Of a stretch of DNA of 64,000 bases, positions 42,713 through 51,509 are shown piece by piece. A model generated the notes under the pieces. The model ran no database searches, was not told the origin of the DNA, and worked only from the letters and a program-made list of their open reading frames with translations. The position numbers were made by a program, and so were the translations under genes. Source of the DNA: Thalassotalea_F euphylliae (GTDB lineage Bacteria; Pseudomonadota; Gammaproteobacteria; Enterobacterales; Alteromonadaceae); contig NZ_JBHUIB010000003.1 of NCBI RefSeq assembly GCF_042682785.1, positions 496,001 to 560,000 of the forward strand, in the 5' to 3' direction. Each line of letters begins with the position of its first letter. Positions within the stretch are counted from its first letter, which is position 1.

Positions 42713-43447
42713 ATGTTTTCATTGGAAGGTAAAGTTGCACTTGTTACAGGTGCAAGCCGTGGTATTGGTAAAGCAATTGCGAGCCAATTAAAAGAGCTTG
42801 GTGCAACCGTTATCGGTACAGCCACTTCAGAAGGTGGTGCAGAGAAAATCAGCGATTATTTAGGTGCTGGTAATGGCATGGTATTAAACGTAACAAGTGA
42901 TGACTCAATTAATGCGTTATTTGAAGCAATAAAAACGAATCACGGCGGCGTTGATATCTTAGTCAACAATGCCGGTATAACGCGTGATAATTTGATGATG
43001 CGTATGAAGGACGATGAGTGGAATGACATAATTGATACGAATCTTTCGTCTGTTTATAAAATCAGCAAGGCAGTGCTGCGCCCGATGATGAAAAAGCGCG
43101 AAGGCCGTATCATCAATATTGGTTCTGTCGTAGGTACTATGGGTAATGCGGGCCAAGTGAACTATGCAACTGCGAAAGCTGGTCTGCTAGGGTTTACTAA
43201 GTCTTTAGCACGTGAAGTTGCATCTCGCGGCATTACGGTAAATACTATTGCTCCGGGTTTTATCGACACCGATATGACTCAAACCTTAACGGACGAGCAA
43301 AAAGAAGGTATTTTCTCTCAAGTACCGGCTAACCGCCTAGGTAAGCCTGAGGAAATTGCGAGTGCAGTAGCGTTTCTAGCGTCTAACGCAGCGGGTTACA
43401 TTACCGGTGAAACGTTACATGTGAATGGTGGCATGTACATGGTTTAA
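42713..43447 (+). CDS. fabG: FabG: 3-oxoacyl-ACP reductase
   Basis: 244 residues, the same length as the Escherichia coli enzyme. The short-chain dehydrogenase core has the NADPH motif TGASRGIGKA (12-21), and the catalytic Ser138, Tyr151 and Lys155. It reduces 3-oxoacyl-ACP during chain elongation. acpP follows after 166 bases. Confidence 0.97.
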   Translation: MFSLEGKVALVTGASRGIGKAIASQLKELGATVIGTATSEGGAEKISDYLGAGNGMVLNVTSDDSINALFEAIKTNHGGVDILVNNAGITRDNLMMRMKDDEWNDIIDTNLSSVYKISKAVLRPMMKKREGRIINIGSVVGTMGNAGQVNYATAKAGLLGFTKSLAREVASRGITVNTIAPGFIDTDMTQTLTDEQKEGIFSQVPANRLGKPEEIASAVAFLASNAAGYITGETLHVNGGMYMV

Positions 43448-43613
43448 CAGTGTTGTTACGAACCTTGTTAAAAACCAAAAACTTGATATAAATATAAAGT
43501 TGCCAAGAGGTTAGACCAGAAGAAAAACTAAAATTAGTTGCTTGCATGGTTAACCTTTGGCGAATACACTACACGCAATTTGCAAAATTGCATATTTTAG
43601 TAAAGGAAAAAAA

Positions 43614-43847
43614 ATGAGTACTATCGAAGAACGCGTAAAGAAAATTACAGTTGAACAACTAGGTGTGAGCGAAGACGAAGTAACAAATGAAGCTTCATTC
43701 GTAGACGACCTAGGCGCTGACTCGCTTGATACTGTTGAATTAGTTATGGCGTTAGAAGAAGAGTTTGATACAGAGATTCCTGATGAAGAAGCAGAGAAAA
43801 TCACTACTGTTCAAGCTGCAATCGATTACGTAAAAGCTAACCAGTAA
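43614..43847 (+). CDS. acpP: acyl carrier protein
   Basis: 77 residues from the ATG at 43614 after AAAGGA. The longer frame upstream is not needed. Ser37 in the GADSLDTVEL motif receives the phosphopantetheine arm. The protein is strongly acidic, as expected. The 166 bases before it probably contain an extra promoter, as acpP is highly expressed. A hairpin follows. Confidence 0.98.
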   Translation: MSTIEERVKKITVEQLGVSEDEVTNEASFVDDLGADSLDTVELVMALEEEFDTEIPDEEAEKITTVQAAIDYVKANQ

Positions 43848-43854
43848 TATCTCG

Positions 43855-43886
43855 AATCAGGCGGTTTGTCAGTAAACCGCCTGATT
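43855..43886 (+). terminator. attenuator-type hairpin after acpP
   Basis: AATCAGGCGGTTT (43855-43867) pairs perfectly with AAACCGCCTGATT (43874-43886), 13 bp. The tail ACTTTC is T-poor, so partial termination between acpP and fabF is likely, which would favour acpP mRNA. Confidence 0.7.
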
Positions 43887-43969
43887 ACTTTCTACGTATT
43901 GCATTTTCGTTTTAGTAACGAACATTTATTACCTTTCTCAATTCTATTCTATCGGAGGCAACTCATCCT

Positions 43970-45208
43970 ATGCGACGTGTTGTAGTTACCGGTCTTGGTA
44001 TGTTAAGCCCACTGGGCAACACACCTGAATCTACATTTGAAGCATTGCTAGCAGGCAAAAGCGGTATTGGCATGATCGAACATTTCGATACGTCAGACTA
44101 CCCAACAAAATTTGCAGGTTTAGTGAAAGACTTCAATGCAGAAGACTATATGCCTAAAAAAGACGCCAAAAAAATGGATTTATTTATCCAGTATGGTGTT
44201 GCTGCAGGTGTTCAAGCGATTAAAGACGCTGGATTAGAAGTTACAGAAACTAATGCTAGCCGCATTGGTGTTGCTGTAGGCTCAGGCATTGGTGGTTTAG
44301 GCCTGATTGAAGAAAACCACGAAAAAATGCTGAAGAGTGGTCCGCGCAAGCTTTCACCGTTTTTTGTACCTTCAACCATAATCAATATGATTGCGGGTCA
44401 CTTATCTATAATGTACGGCCTAAAAGGACCTAACATCTCTATTGTTACCGCTTGTACGAGTGGCGTACATAATATTGGTCATGCCGCACGAATGATCGCT
44501 TATGGCGATGCAGACGCTATGGTTGCTGGTGGTGCTGAAAAAGCTTCTACTCATCTTGGTATGGGTGGATTTGGGGCAGCACGTGCATTGTCAACGCGTA
44601 ACGATGAACCAACGAAAGCCTCTCGCCCTTGGGACAAAGACCGCGACGGCTTCGTGTTAGGTGATGGTGCAGGTGTTATTGTATTAGAAGAGTATGAACA
44701 CGCTAAAGCGCGTGGCGCTAACATTTACGCAGAGCTAGTTGGCTTTGGTATGAGTGGTGACGCATTCCATATGACATCCCCACCGCCAAATGGTGAAGGT
44801 GCTGCGGCGTCAATGCAAAATGCAATTAATGACGCTGGTGTAGATAAGTCGAAAATTGGCTATATCAACGCCCATGGTACCTCGACACCAGCAGGTGATA
44901 TTGCAGAGACAAATGCTGTGAAATCAGTATTTGGCGAACATGCAAATAGTTTGATGGTTGGTTCTACCAAGTCAATGACGGGCCATTTGTTAGGTGCTGC
45001 TGGCTCTGTAGAAGCCATTTTTACTATCCAAGCGATTGCTAATGGTAAAGTGCCTCCAACAATTAACTTAGAAAATCCAGATGAGGGGTGTGATTTAGAT
45101 TACATCACTGATGGTGCAAGAGACGTAGACCTAGAATACGCATTGTGTAATTCATTTGGTTTTGGCGGTACTAACGGTTCGTTATTATTTAAGAAAATCA
45201 CTGATTAA
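43970..45208 (+). CDS. fabF: FabF: beta-ketoacyl-ACP synthase II
   Basis: 412 residues. The active-site Cys is in TACTSGVHNIG, with the two histidines in NAHGTSTPAGD and GHLLGAAGS. It elongates acyl-ACP. An ATCGGAGGC ribosome-binding site precedes the start. The strong terminator downstream closes the fab part of the cluster. Confidence 0.97.
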   Translation: MRRVVVTGLGMLSPLGNTPESTFEALLAGKSGIGMIEHFDTSDYPTKFAGLVKDFNAEDYMPKKDAKKMDLFIQYGVAAGVQAIKDAGLEVTETNASRIGVAVGSGIGGLGLIEENHEKMLKSGPRKLSPFFVPSTIINMIAGHLSIMYGLKGPNISIVTACTSGVHNIGHAARMIAYGDADAMVAGGAEKASTHLGMGGFGAARALSTRNDEPTKASRPWDKDRDGFVLGDGAGVIVLEEYEHAKARGANIYAELVGFGMSGDAFHMTSPPPNGEGAAASMQNAINDAGVDKSKIGYINAHGTSTPAGDIAETNAVKSVFGEHANSLMVGSTKSMTGHLLGAAGSVEAIFTIQAIANGKVPPTINLENPDEGCDLDYITDGARDVDLEYALCNSFGFGGTNGSLLFKKITD

Positions 45209-45260
45209 TTAGTGGTCAAGTAAGCATGCATTCATAGAATTCGCTTGCGCTTAAATCTCG

Positions 45261-45296
45261 AAGCCTGAATACTTAATGGTATTCAGGCTTTTTTTA
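45261..45296 (+). terminator. fabF intrinsic terminator
   Basis: AAGCCTGAATAC (45261-45272) pairs with GTATTCAGGCTT (45279-45290), with T's after. pabC begins 8 bases beyond the T-run. Confidence 0.92.
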
Positions 45297-45304
45297 TGTA
45301 ATTT

Positions 45305-46108
45305 ATGACGTTACTGCATCAAGAGATTTTTCAAGGACCCGAAACATTCTTGCCAATAACCAGCAGAGGAGTGGCATATGGTGATGGCATTTTTACGACT
45401 GCAAAAATTGAAGCGGGTGAAGTAAAGGCCTTAAACTTACACATTACGCGACTAACTGAAGGCTCCGAGTGGCTTGGCTTAACCTTTGATTCGACTTTAT
45501 TGACCGCTCATCTACAACAGCTAGCGAAACAGTTTCCCCTAGCAGTATTGAAGGTTTTACTAACCGCTGGAGAGGGGGGGCGCGGTTACTCAAGAGCCAA
45601 TGCGAGTGCAGAAAAAATACTGATTACCGTTCACGAATTTCCTAAACATTATTTTAATTGGCAAAAAAAGGGGATTTGGCTTGGGTTAGCAGAGACTAAA
45701 CTTGGCATCAATCCTTTGCTTGCGAGCAAAAAGCATTTAAATCGTTTGGAGCAGGTTTTTGTCAGAAGAGAGCTGGACGCTCGTAAAGAGGATGACATCG
45801 TTGTTCTGGATATCAACAATAATGTCGTGGAGACATCAGCGGGAAATATTTTTTGGCTGCCCAGGGGAAGTAAGCAATGGCAGACACCTTCTGTTGTTAA
45901 CGCTGGCGTTGATGGTTTAGTTCGCCAACAGCTCTTATCTCAAATTCCGACGACCATTGTTGAACAATGCCCAATTGATTTGCTAGATAATGCCGAGGCT
46001 GCGTTTATTTGTAACTCTGTGATGGAGCTTGTACCTGTCTCAATGTGGCGAGATAAGCCACTAACAATAAACGCCGTGCAAGACGTACAAGAGATGGTTA
46101 AGTTATGA
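45305..46108 (+). CDS. pabC: PabC: aminodeoxychorismate lyase
   Basis: 267 residues, fold-type IV PLP enzyme. Catalytic Lys143 is in SKKHLNRLEQV, and the opening SRGVAYGDGIFTT is typical. It releases p-aminobenzoate for folate synthesis. It overlaps mltG by 4 bases (ATGA), so translation is coupled. There is no clear Shine-Dalgarno before the start, so initiation may depend on readthrough of the fabF transcript. Confidence 0.92.
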   Translation: MTLLHQEIFQGPETFLPITSRGVAYGDGIFTTAKIEAGEVKALNLHITRLTEGSEWLGLTFDSTLLTAHLQQLAKQFPLAVLKVLLTAGEGGRGYSRANASAEKILITVHEFPKHYFNWQKKGIWLGLAETKLGINPLLASKKHLNRLEQVFVRRELDARKEDDIVVLDINNNVVETSAGNIFWLPRGSKQWQTPSVVNAGVDGLVRQQLLSQIPTTIVEQCPIDLLDNAEAAFICNSVMELVPVSMWRDKPLTINAVQDVQEMVKL

Positions 46109-47097
46109 AGAAATTTTTAATCCTAGCTGTTGTTGGACTGACGGTGCTATGGGGCCTTTATTTTAAAATGTCGCAATCAATGCATGCACCGTTGAACCTT
46201 GAACAGACACAACTCATTGTTGTAAAGCCTGGCGCAAACATGCACAAGTTTTCCAAGCAATTGGTTGAATCTCAGCTTATAGACTCGCGTTTTTGGCTCC
46301 GCAATTACGCGCGACTGAATCCTGATAAGGTGGCCATTAAGTCAGGGACTTATCAAATAACGCCCAGCGATACAGTGCTTTCACTACTCGACAAAATTGT
46401 TTCAGGTAAAGAACATCAGTTCTCAATGACTTTCGTTGAGGGAAGCACCTACAAAGAGTGGCTTGCAGCGCTTAGCCAACATCCTCAAATTAAACAGTCG
46501 ACACCATCTTTAGATAGCGATAGTTTGCGCGCTTTACTTGGTGTTGATGAGTTAAATGTTGAAGGGCTGCTGTTTCCCGATACCTATGCATTTACTGCCG
46601 GTACGCTTGATAAGACACTGATCAAGCGAGCATATGTGAAAATGCAGCAAGAACTTGATAGCGCGTGGGAGAACCGCCAGCAGGGTTTACCTTATAAATC
46701 TTCCTATGAAGCCTTGATCATGGCCTCTATTATTGAAAAGGAAACAGGACTTATTTCTGAGCAATCTCGTATCGCGTCTGTTTTTGTTAATCGTCTACGT
46801 AAAAAAATGCGCCTTCAAACAGACCCAACCATTATTTATGGTTTAGGCGAACGCTATAAAGGCGATATAACGCGTGCTCACATGCGAGAAAAAACAGCAT
46901 ATAATACCTACCGAATTGATGGTTTACCGCCAACGCCAATTGCCATGCCAGGACTTTCAGCTATTCAAGCAGCCTTGCATCCAGAAGCAAGTGATTATTT
47001 TTACTTTGTCAGCAAAGGTGACGGTAGCCATTATTTTTCAAAAGACTTGGCAGAGCATAATAAGGCTGTCAGAAAATACATATTAGGCAAATCTTAA
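46105..47097 (+). CDS. mltG: MltG: endolytic murein transglycosylase
   Basis: 330 residues. An N-terminal membrane helix (about 4-22) anchors a periplasmic LysM-like region and the YceG/MltG catalytic domain. The catalytic Glu is Glu211 in SIIEKETG, and the segment LQTDPTIIYGLGERY is a signature. MltG cuts nascent glycan strands and is thought to set their length. It overlaps pabC by 4 bases and tmk by 1. Confidence 0.95.
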   Translation: MKKFLILAVVGLTVLWGLYFKMSQSMHAPLNLEQTQLIVVKPGANMHKFSKQLVESQLIDSRFWLRNYARLNPDKVAIKSGTYQITPSDTVLSLLDKIVSGKEHQFSMTFVEGSTYKEWLAALSQHPQIKQSTPSLDSDSLRALLGVDELNVEGLLFPDTYAFTAGTLDKTLIKRAYVKMQQELDSAWENRQQGLPYKSSYEALIMASIIEKETGLISEQSRIASVFVNRLRKKMRLQTDPTIIYGLGERYKGDITRAHMREKTAYNTYRIDGLPPTPIAMPGLSAIQAALHPEASDYFYFVSKGDGSHYFSKDLAEHNKAVRKYILGKS

Positions 47098-47726
47098 TGA
47101 CCCGCGGAAAATTTATTGTTATTGAAGGAATGGAAGGAGCAGGAAAATCTTCAGCCATTGATGTCATCAAAGCAGTATTGAGTGAACACAATATTTCATT
47201 TATTCAAACCAGGGAGCCTGGTGGTACACCATTGGCGGAAGAGTTACGCACCATTGTTAAGTCGGCAGAGCACGATGAAAAGGTTACCCAAGAAACAGAA
47301 TTATTTTTGATGTATGCCAGTAGAAGCCAATTGGTGAACAATGTTATCAAACCCGCTCTTGAGCGCGGAGACTGGGTGATTGGCGATCGACATGATCTAT
47401 CGTCACGCGCGTATCAAGGCGGTGGACGCAATATTGATGATAGTGTGATGAATACAATTGCAGATATAACACTGAAAGGCTTTAAACCAGATATCACGAT
47501 TTATATGGATATTGAACCAGCCATTGGTTTGGCGAGAGCCAGAGAGAGGGGCGCATTAGATCGTATTGAGCAAGAAGATATGGCCTTTTTCGAGCGCACC
47601 CACCAAAAGTATCGTGAGTTTGCCAGTCAGGATGACACTGTAGTGACGATTGATGCAAGCCAAACCATGCCGAAAGTGCACGAAGATATTCGCCAGCAAT
47701 TAACGCTTTTTGTGCAAGGTAACTAG
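47097..47726 (+). CDS. tmk: thymidylate kinase
   Basis: 209 residues. The P-loop is GMEGAGKSS (about 10-18), and the DR-x motif GDRHDLSSRAYQG lies in the middle. It makes dTDP from dTMP, an essential step. The start is the A of TAATG shared with the mltG stop, showing tight coupling. holB starts 5 bases after its stop. Confidence 0.96.
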   Translation: MTRGKFIVIEGMEGAGKSSAIDVIKAVLSEHNISFIQTREPGGTPLAEELRTIVKSAEHDEKVTQETELFLMYASRSQLVNNVIKPALERGDWVIGDRHDLSSRAYQGGGRNIDDSVMNTIADITLKGFKPDITIYMDIEPAIGLARARERGALDRIEQEDMAFFERTHQKYREFASQDDTVVTIDASQTMPKVHEDIRQQLTLFVQGN

Positions 47727-47730
47727 GTTT

Positions 47731-48660
47731 ATGCAATTTCCTTGGGTTGAGCAGTTAAAAGGTCAACTTTCTAGCCAGTTATCACAAGGTCGACTGCCGC
47801 ATGCGTTACTGCTTTCTGGTAGCAAAGGTGTTGGTAAAAAACACCTTGCTGAATGGTTAGCTCGGCTAATCTTATGTCAAACGCCTATTAGAAATGGCAA
47901 TGTTGATTCTCAAGCGTGTGGTCATTGTAAGCACTGCCTACTGATAAATAGTGGAACGTTTCCGGATTTAAAATCGTTGGAGTCAAATGACAACATAGGT
48001 GTTGATGATATCCGCTCTGTAACACGCTTTTTAGAAACCACTGCGCAGATTGGTCAATCAAAAGTCGTTGTTATCTCTCAGATAGAACATATGACCGTAG
48101 CGGCAGCCAATGCTCTTCTAAAAACGCTGGAAGAGCCTAATGTAGGTAACGTTCTCATCCTATCAACTGATAACATCGACTTGATATTACCGACTATTGT
48201 GAGTCGCTGTCAGCGGGTTGATATCAGACCTAATAACCAGCAATTGACTGCCGAGCAGCATGAAAATCATCCATTTGCTAACGCGAGTTATTTACCCGAG
48301 CTATCTGACTTTGAAAGCAAAAAAAATCATGACCAACTTGTTGCGCATTTTTTAACTTGGGTAACGGGACATGCAGCCTTTGTCGAATTTGAACATCTAT
48401 TTTTGAGTGAAGCAAAAGGGCTGATATGGCTAGAACGCCTCGTCAGCAATATCATCAGAGAGCAACATGATTGGCTTAAAGATGAAGCTATCGGTGGTGA
48501 TTTGACGGAAATTATCAGACAAAAGCTAGATATTGATTCGCTCCATCGTATTTTTCAGTTAATATTAGCGACAAACAAGCAACTAGCGACTTACGCACAG
48601 GTAAACGAAACGATGGCAAAGCAACAGTTTTTAGTAAAACTGCAACGCTTAGTCTCGTAA
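47731..48660 (+). CDS. holB: HolB: DNA polymerase III delta prime subunit
   Basis: 309 residues from the ATG at 47731, beginning MQFPWVEQLKGQL. A frame seven codons longer would overlap tmk and lacks support. AAA+ clamp-loader features are GSKGVGKKHLAEWL (P-loop like), the zinc-type CGHCKHC, and the sensor region ANALLKTLEEP. Delta prime is the stator of the clamp loader. tmk-holB-pilZ-tatD is a conserved series. Confidence 0.94.
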   Translation: MQFPWVEQLKGQLSSQLSQGRLPHALLLSGSKGVGKKHLAEWLARLILCQTPIRNGNVDSQACGHCKHCLLINSGTFPDLKSLESNDNIGVDDIRSVTRFLETTAQIGQSKVVVISQIEHMTVAAANALLKTLEEPNVGNVLILSTDNIDLILPTIVSRCQRVDIRPNNQQLTAEQHENHPFANASYLPELSDFESKKNHDQLVAHFLTWVTGHAAFVEFEHLFLSEAKGLIWLERLVSNIIREQHDWLKDEAIGGDLTEIIRQKLDIDSLHRIFQLILATNKQLATYAQVNETMAKQQFLVKLQRLVS

Positions 48661-48673
48661 ACCAAGAGGGAAC

Positions 48674-49000
48674 ATGGATAACTTACACATCGAATTTATT
48701 ACAGAGCGAGATCTATATCAGTCATATATGCCTTTTCTTAAGCAGGGAGGTTTATTTATTCGCACCCCTGAATATTTTGAACTGGGCACTGAGATTTCAC
48801 TAGATGTTTTGTTACCAGACTCTCTTGAAAAGTCGAATGTAAAAGGTGTTGTTTGTTGGTTAACACCGGTTGGCGCTCAAAATGGTACGCCCCCTGGCAT
48901 AGGTGTTAGCTTTACTGAAGATTCAGAAAATGTACGCGCGCAAATTGAGAAAATGATCGCTCGCCATCTAAATTCTGCTGAACCCACATTAACCATGTAG
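48674..49000 (+). CDS. PilZ-domain protein
   Basis: 108 residues with a PilZ fold core (GGLFIRTPEYFELGTEISLDVLLPD ... VCWLTPVGAQNG split here at both parts). The gene sits between holB and tatD, the position of PilZ in Pseudomonas and relatives, where it is needed for type IV pilus function. The classical c-di-GMP ligands RxxxR are absent near the N-terminus, as in the archetypal PilZ, which does not bind c-di-GMP. Confidence 0.88.
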   Translation: MDNLHIEFITERDLYQSYMPFLKQGGLFIRTPEYFELGTEISLDVLLPDSLEKSNVKGVVCWLTPVGAQNGTPPGIGVSFTEDSENVRAQIEKMIARHLNSAEPTLTM

Positions 49001-49014
49001 TTAAAGGTTATTCC

Positions 49015-49779
49015 GTGTTTATAGACTCTCATTGTCATTTAGATCGACTTGATCTCAATGACTTTCAATCTATTGATAATGTTGTTGCTGCTGCTGTGGA
49101 TGCAAACGTTAGTGAAATGCTCTGTGTGAGCGTAACGCTTGATGAGTTTCCATCAATGGTTGAAAAAACGGCTGCCTATAGCAATGTGCATTTATCATGT
49201 GGCGTGCATCCGCTTAATCAGTCAGATGTAGTCGTTCAAGAGAGATTGCAATCACTTGCCACTCACCCGCGTGTTATCGCTGTTGGCGAAACGGGTTTAG
49301 ATTATTTTTATGCACCCGAAACAAAAGAGGTGCAATTAGACGCTTTTCGTAAACACATTCGTGTTGCTCGCGCCTTAAATAAACCTCTTATTATTCACAC
49401 GCGTGATGCAAGGCAAGATACATTAGATATCCTCAAAGAGGAGAAGGCGGACGAGGTTGGCGGTGTATTGCATTGTTTTACCGAGAGCCTAGAAATGGCA
49501 GAAGCAGCAATGAAAATGGGCTTTTACATTTCATTTTCTGGTATTGTTACTTTTAAAAATGCGTCAGAGTTGCGCGAAGTTGCTAAAGTTATACCTGATG
49601 ATCGTTTCCTTATTGAAACAGATGCGCCATATCTAGCGCCTGTTCCTTATCGCGGCAAACAGAACCAGCCTGCATATGTGGTCGAAGTCGCTAAACATTT
49701 AGCGAGCATTAGAGGTCAATCGGTAGAGCAAATTGCGGAACTCTCAACCCAGAATTTTAAGACACTTTTCAAGCTTTAG
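49015..49779 (+). CDS. tatD: TatD-family metal-dependent DNase
   Basis: 254 residues from a GTG start. Metal ligands are visible as DSHCHLD at the start, with Glu in VGETGLDYF, His in IHTRDA and HCF, and Asp in ETDAPYLAP. The family hydrolyses DNA ends (YcfH/TatD type). The neighbourhood after holB-pilZ is conserved, so it is the YcfH-like paralogue. A hairpin follows directly. Confidence 0.93.
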   Translation: MFIDSHCHLDRLDLNDFQSIDNVVAAAVDANVSEMLCVSVTLDEFPSMVEKTAAYSNVHLSCGVHPLNQSDVVVQERLQSLATHPRVIAVGETGLDYFYAPETKEVQLDAFRKHIRVARALNKPLIIHTRDARQDTLDILKEEKADEVGGVLHCFTESLEMAEAAMKMGFYISFSGIVTFKNASELREVAKVIPDDRFLIETDAPYLAPVPYRGKQNQPAYVVEVAKHLASIRGQSVEQIAELSTQNFKTLFKL

Positions 49780-49782
49780 ATA

Positions 49783-49843
49783 AAAAAGGACCCGAAACGA
49801 ATCCTGTTTCGGGTTCCAGGGGAATGGCTCATGTGATTGAGCC
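49783..49843 (-). ncRNA. possible small RNA on the - strand beside tatD
   Basis: On the - strand GGCTCA/TGAGCC (about 49825-49842) precedes GGAACCCGAAAC (49818-49807) paired with GTTTCGGGTCC (49799-49789), then six T. This is a complete intrinsic terminator pointing away from any known - strand gene. On the + strand no T-run follows. It could also be a weak bidirectional terminator for tatD. The rest of the gap 49780-50148 is A+T-rich and gives no box pair I trust. Confidence 0.4.
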
Positions 49844-50148
49844 GTGCGCTAATTAATTAATCTGTTGTTTCCTTTTATTTGTCTTTATCTACCTTTTATC
49901 TATGTGCGAGCATTGGTTAAAAAATAAGCTAAAGTAATTTAATTGTAGTGCATTCTTTCACTAATGCTATTAAAAAATGAATATTTTTTAACCTATTGTT
50001 TTTTATGTAATTATATAGCCTTTCACTCGTTTTAGTTCACAACTCATCCATAATTTGTTCACTGTTTGTGCACACCTTGTCTACAGCTAGGTTTACAGGC
50101 TAATTTATGTCATGATGGCGTAATAACAACTTAAATAAATAAACTATT

Positions 50149-51378
50149 GTGCTTAACAAAATCTGGATAAGCTTTTTCTTCCTCGCTTTTTTTTCTTGTT
50201 GTTATCAATACCTCTTTAACGGCAACGCCACTATTTTTTCTGATGTGATTAATAGCATTTTTAACATGTCAAAAGTCACCGTTGATATTGCGATTGGCCT
50301 TATTGGTATTTTGAGCTTCTGGTTAGGGATGATGAAAATAGCCGAGCATGCTGGGCTTATTGCAAAAATTGCAGATTGGATTTCACCTCTTTTTCAACGG
50401 CTCATGCCAGAAGTGCCTAAAGGCCACCCTGCTATGGGATCGATGACAATGAACCTATCGGCCAACTTTCTTGGGTTAGACAATGCTGCTACACCACTTG
50501 GCTTAAAAGCTATGAAAGACTTGCAGACGCTTAATAAAAAAGAAGACACGGCGACAGATGCGCAGATTTTATTTTTAGTATTAAACACCAGCTCTGTCAC
50601 CTTATTTCCTATCGCTGTTTTTGTGTATAGGGCGCAGCAAGGTGCAGCTAATCCAACTGATGTTTTTATTCCTATATTGTTAGCGACCTTTGCGTCTAGT
50701 TTCGCTGGCTTATTAGCAGTGTCCTATAAGCAAAATATTCAGTTATTGAATAAAGTAGTGTTGATGTATTTTGCTGCAGGCTTTGCTGTACTGATGTCAC
50801 TCATATTGTATTTTGCTCAACTCACTAGTGAAGCGCTCTCTGAACAGTCATCCTTGCTTGGCAATTCTCTCATTTTGGTCACTATCATCACTTTTATTTT
50901 GGTAGCCGTTCGGAAAAAAGTGAATGTATATGACGCGTTCATAGAGGGAGCAAAAGAGGGCTTTGATACCAGTATCAAACTTATACCCTACTTGTTAGCA
51001 ATGTTAGTCGCCATTGGGGTGCTCAGAGCAAGTGGCGCATTAGAGCTAATTGTCGACATATTTCGTTATGCCGTTGCTTTTGTTGGTTTTAATACGCAGT
51101 TTGTCGATGCGTTACCTACGGCCATTATGAAGCCGCTCAGTGGTTCTGGGTCTCGAGCAATGATGATTGAGACCATGAATAATTTTGGTGCAGATTCTTT
51201 CGCAGGCCGCTTAGCCTCTATCATGCAAGGTTCGACTGAAACAACGTTCTACGTACTTGCCGTGTATTTTGGTTCTGTCGGTATTAAGCATACGCGACAT
51301 GCTGTTAGCTGTGGCCTGTTTGCTGATTTTGCAGGAATATTTGCTGCGATATTAGTCTGTTACTGGTTCTTTGGTTAA
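50149..51378 (+). CDS. SpmA/SpmB-type nucleoside-recognition membrane protein
   Basis: 409 residues, GTG start, with no strong Shine-Dalgarno visible. About ten hydrophobic segments form two successive Gate/nucleoside-recognition domains: an SpmA-like part (about 40-220, with ANFLGLDNAATPLGLKAMK) and an SpmB-like part (about 255-409, with PTAIMKPLSGSGSRAMMIE). In spore formers SpmA and SpmB are separate proteins. In Alteromonadales a fused form is common and its transport substrate is unknown. It is followed 44 bases later by the first operator of the prp regulator and may or may not belong to that regulon. Confidence 0.87.
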   Translation: MLNKIWISFFFLAFFSCCYQYLFNGNATIFSDVINSIFNMSKVTVDIAIGLIGILSFWLGMMKIAEHAGLIAKIADWISPLFQRLMPEVPKGHPAMGSMTMNLSANFLGLDNAATPLGLKAMKDLQTLNKKEDTATDAQILFLVLNTSSVTLFPIAVFVYRAQQGAANPTDVFIPILLATFASSFAGLLAVSYKQNIQLLNKVVLMYFAAGFAVLMSLILYFAQLTSEALSEQSSLLGNSLILVTIITFILVAVRKKVNVYDAFIEGAKEGFDTSIKLIPYLLAMLVAIGVLRASGALELIVDIFRYAVAFVGFNTQFVDALPTAIMKPLSGSGSRAMMIETMNNFGADSFAGRLASIMQGSTETTFYVLAVYFGSVGIKHTRHAVSCGLFADFAGIFAAILVCYWFFG

Positions 51379-51422
51379 ATTGCCTAGCTAAGTGTCATAA
51401 ATACATCACAAAATATTCATTA

Positions 51423-51434
51423 ATTGTCGACAAT
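51423..51434. promoter_or_regulatory. ATTGTCGACAAT operator, distal copy
   Basis: A perfect 12-bp palindrome upstream of the regulator promoter. The second copy lies 73 bp downstream (centre to centre), close to seven turns of DNA. A TTGTCGACAA-type palindrome is, as I recall, the operator of GntR-type PrpR in related genera. Confidence 0.8.
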
Positions 51435-51450
51435 ATAGACTTTGGTTTAC

Positions 51451-51478
51451 TTGTATTTCCGAGATAAACCTCTATACT
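51451..51478 (+). promoter_or_regulatory. candidate sigma-70 promoter of the prp operon
   Basis: TTGTAT (51451-51456), 16-bp spacer, TATACT (51473-51478). It lies between the two operator copies, so the predicted start, near 51485, is just before the proximal operator. Confidence 0.6.
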
Positions 51479-51495
51479 TGCCTTGAAATTTACTA

Positions 51496-51507
51496 ATTGT
51501 CGACAAT
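51496..51507. promoter_or_regulatory. ATTGTCGACAAT operator, proximal copy
   Basis: Same 12 bases, extended to a 14-bp palindrome AATTGTCGACAATT (51495-51508). It ends two bases before the GTG start of the regulator, so bound repressor would block transcription start. Confidence 0.82.
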
Positions 51508-51509
51508 TT

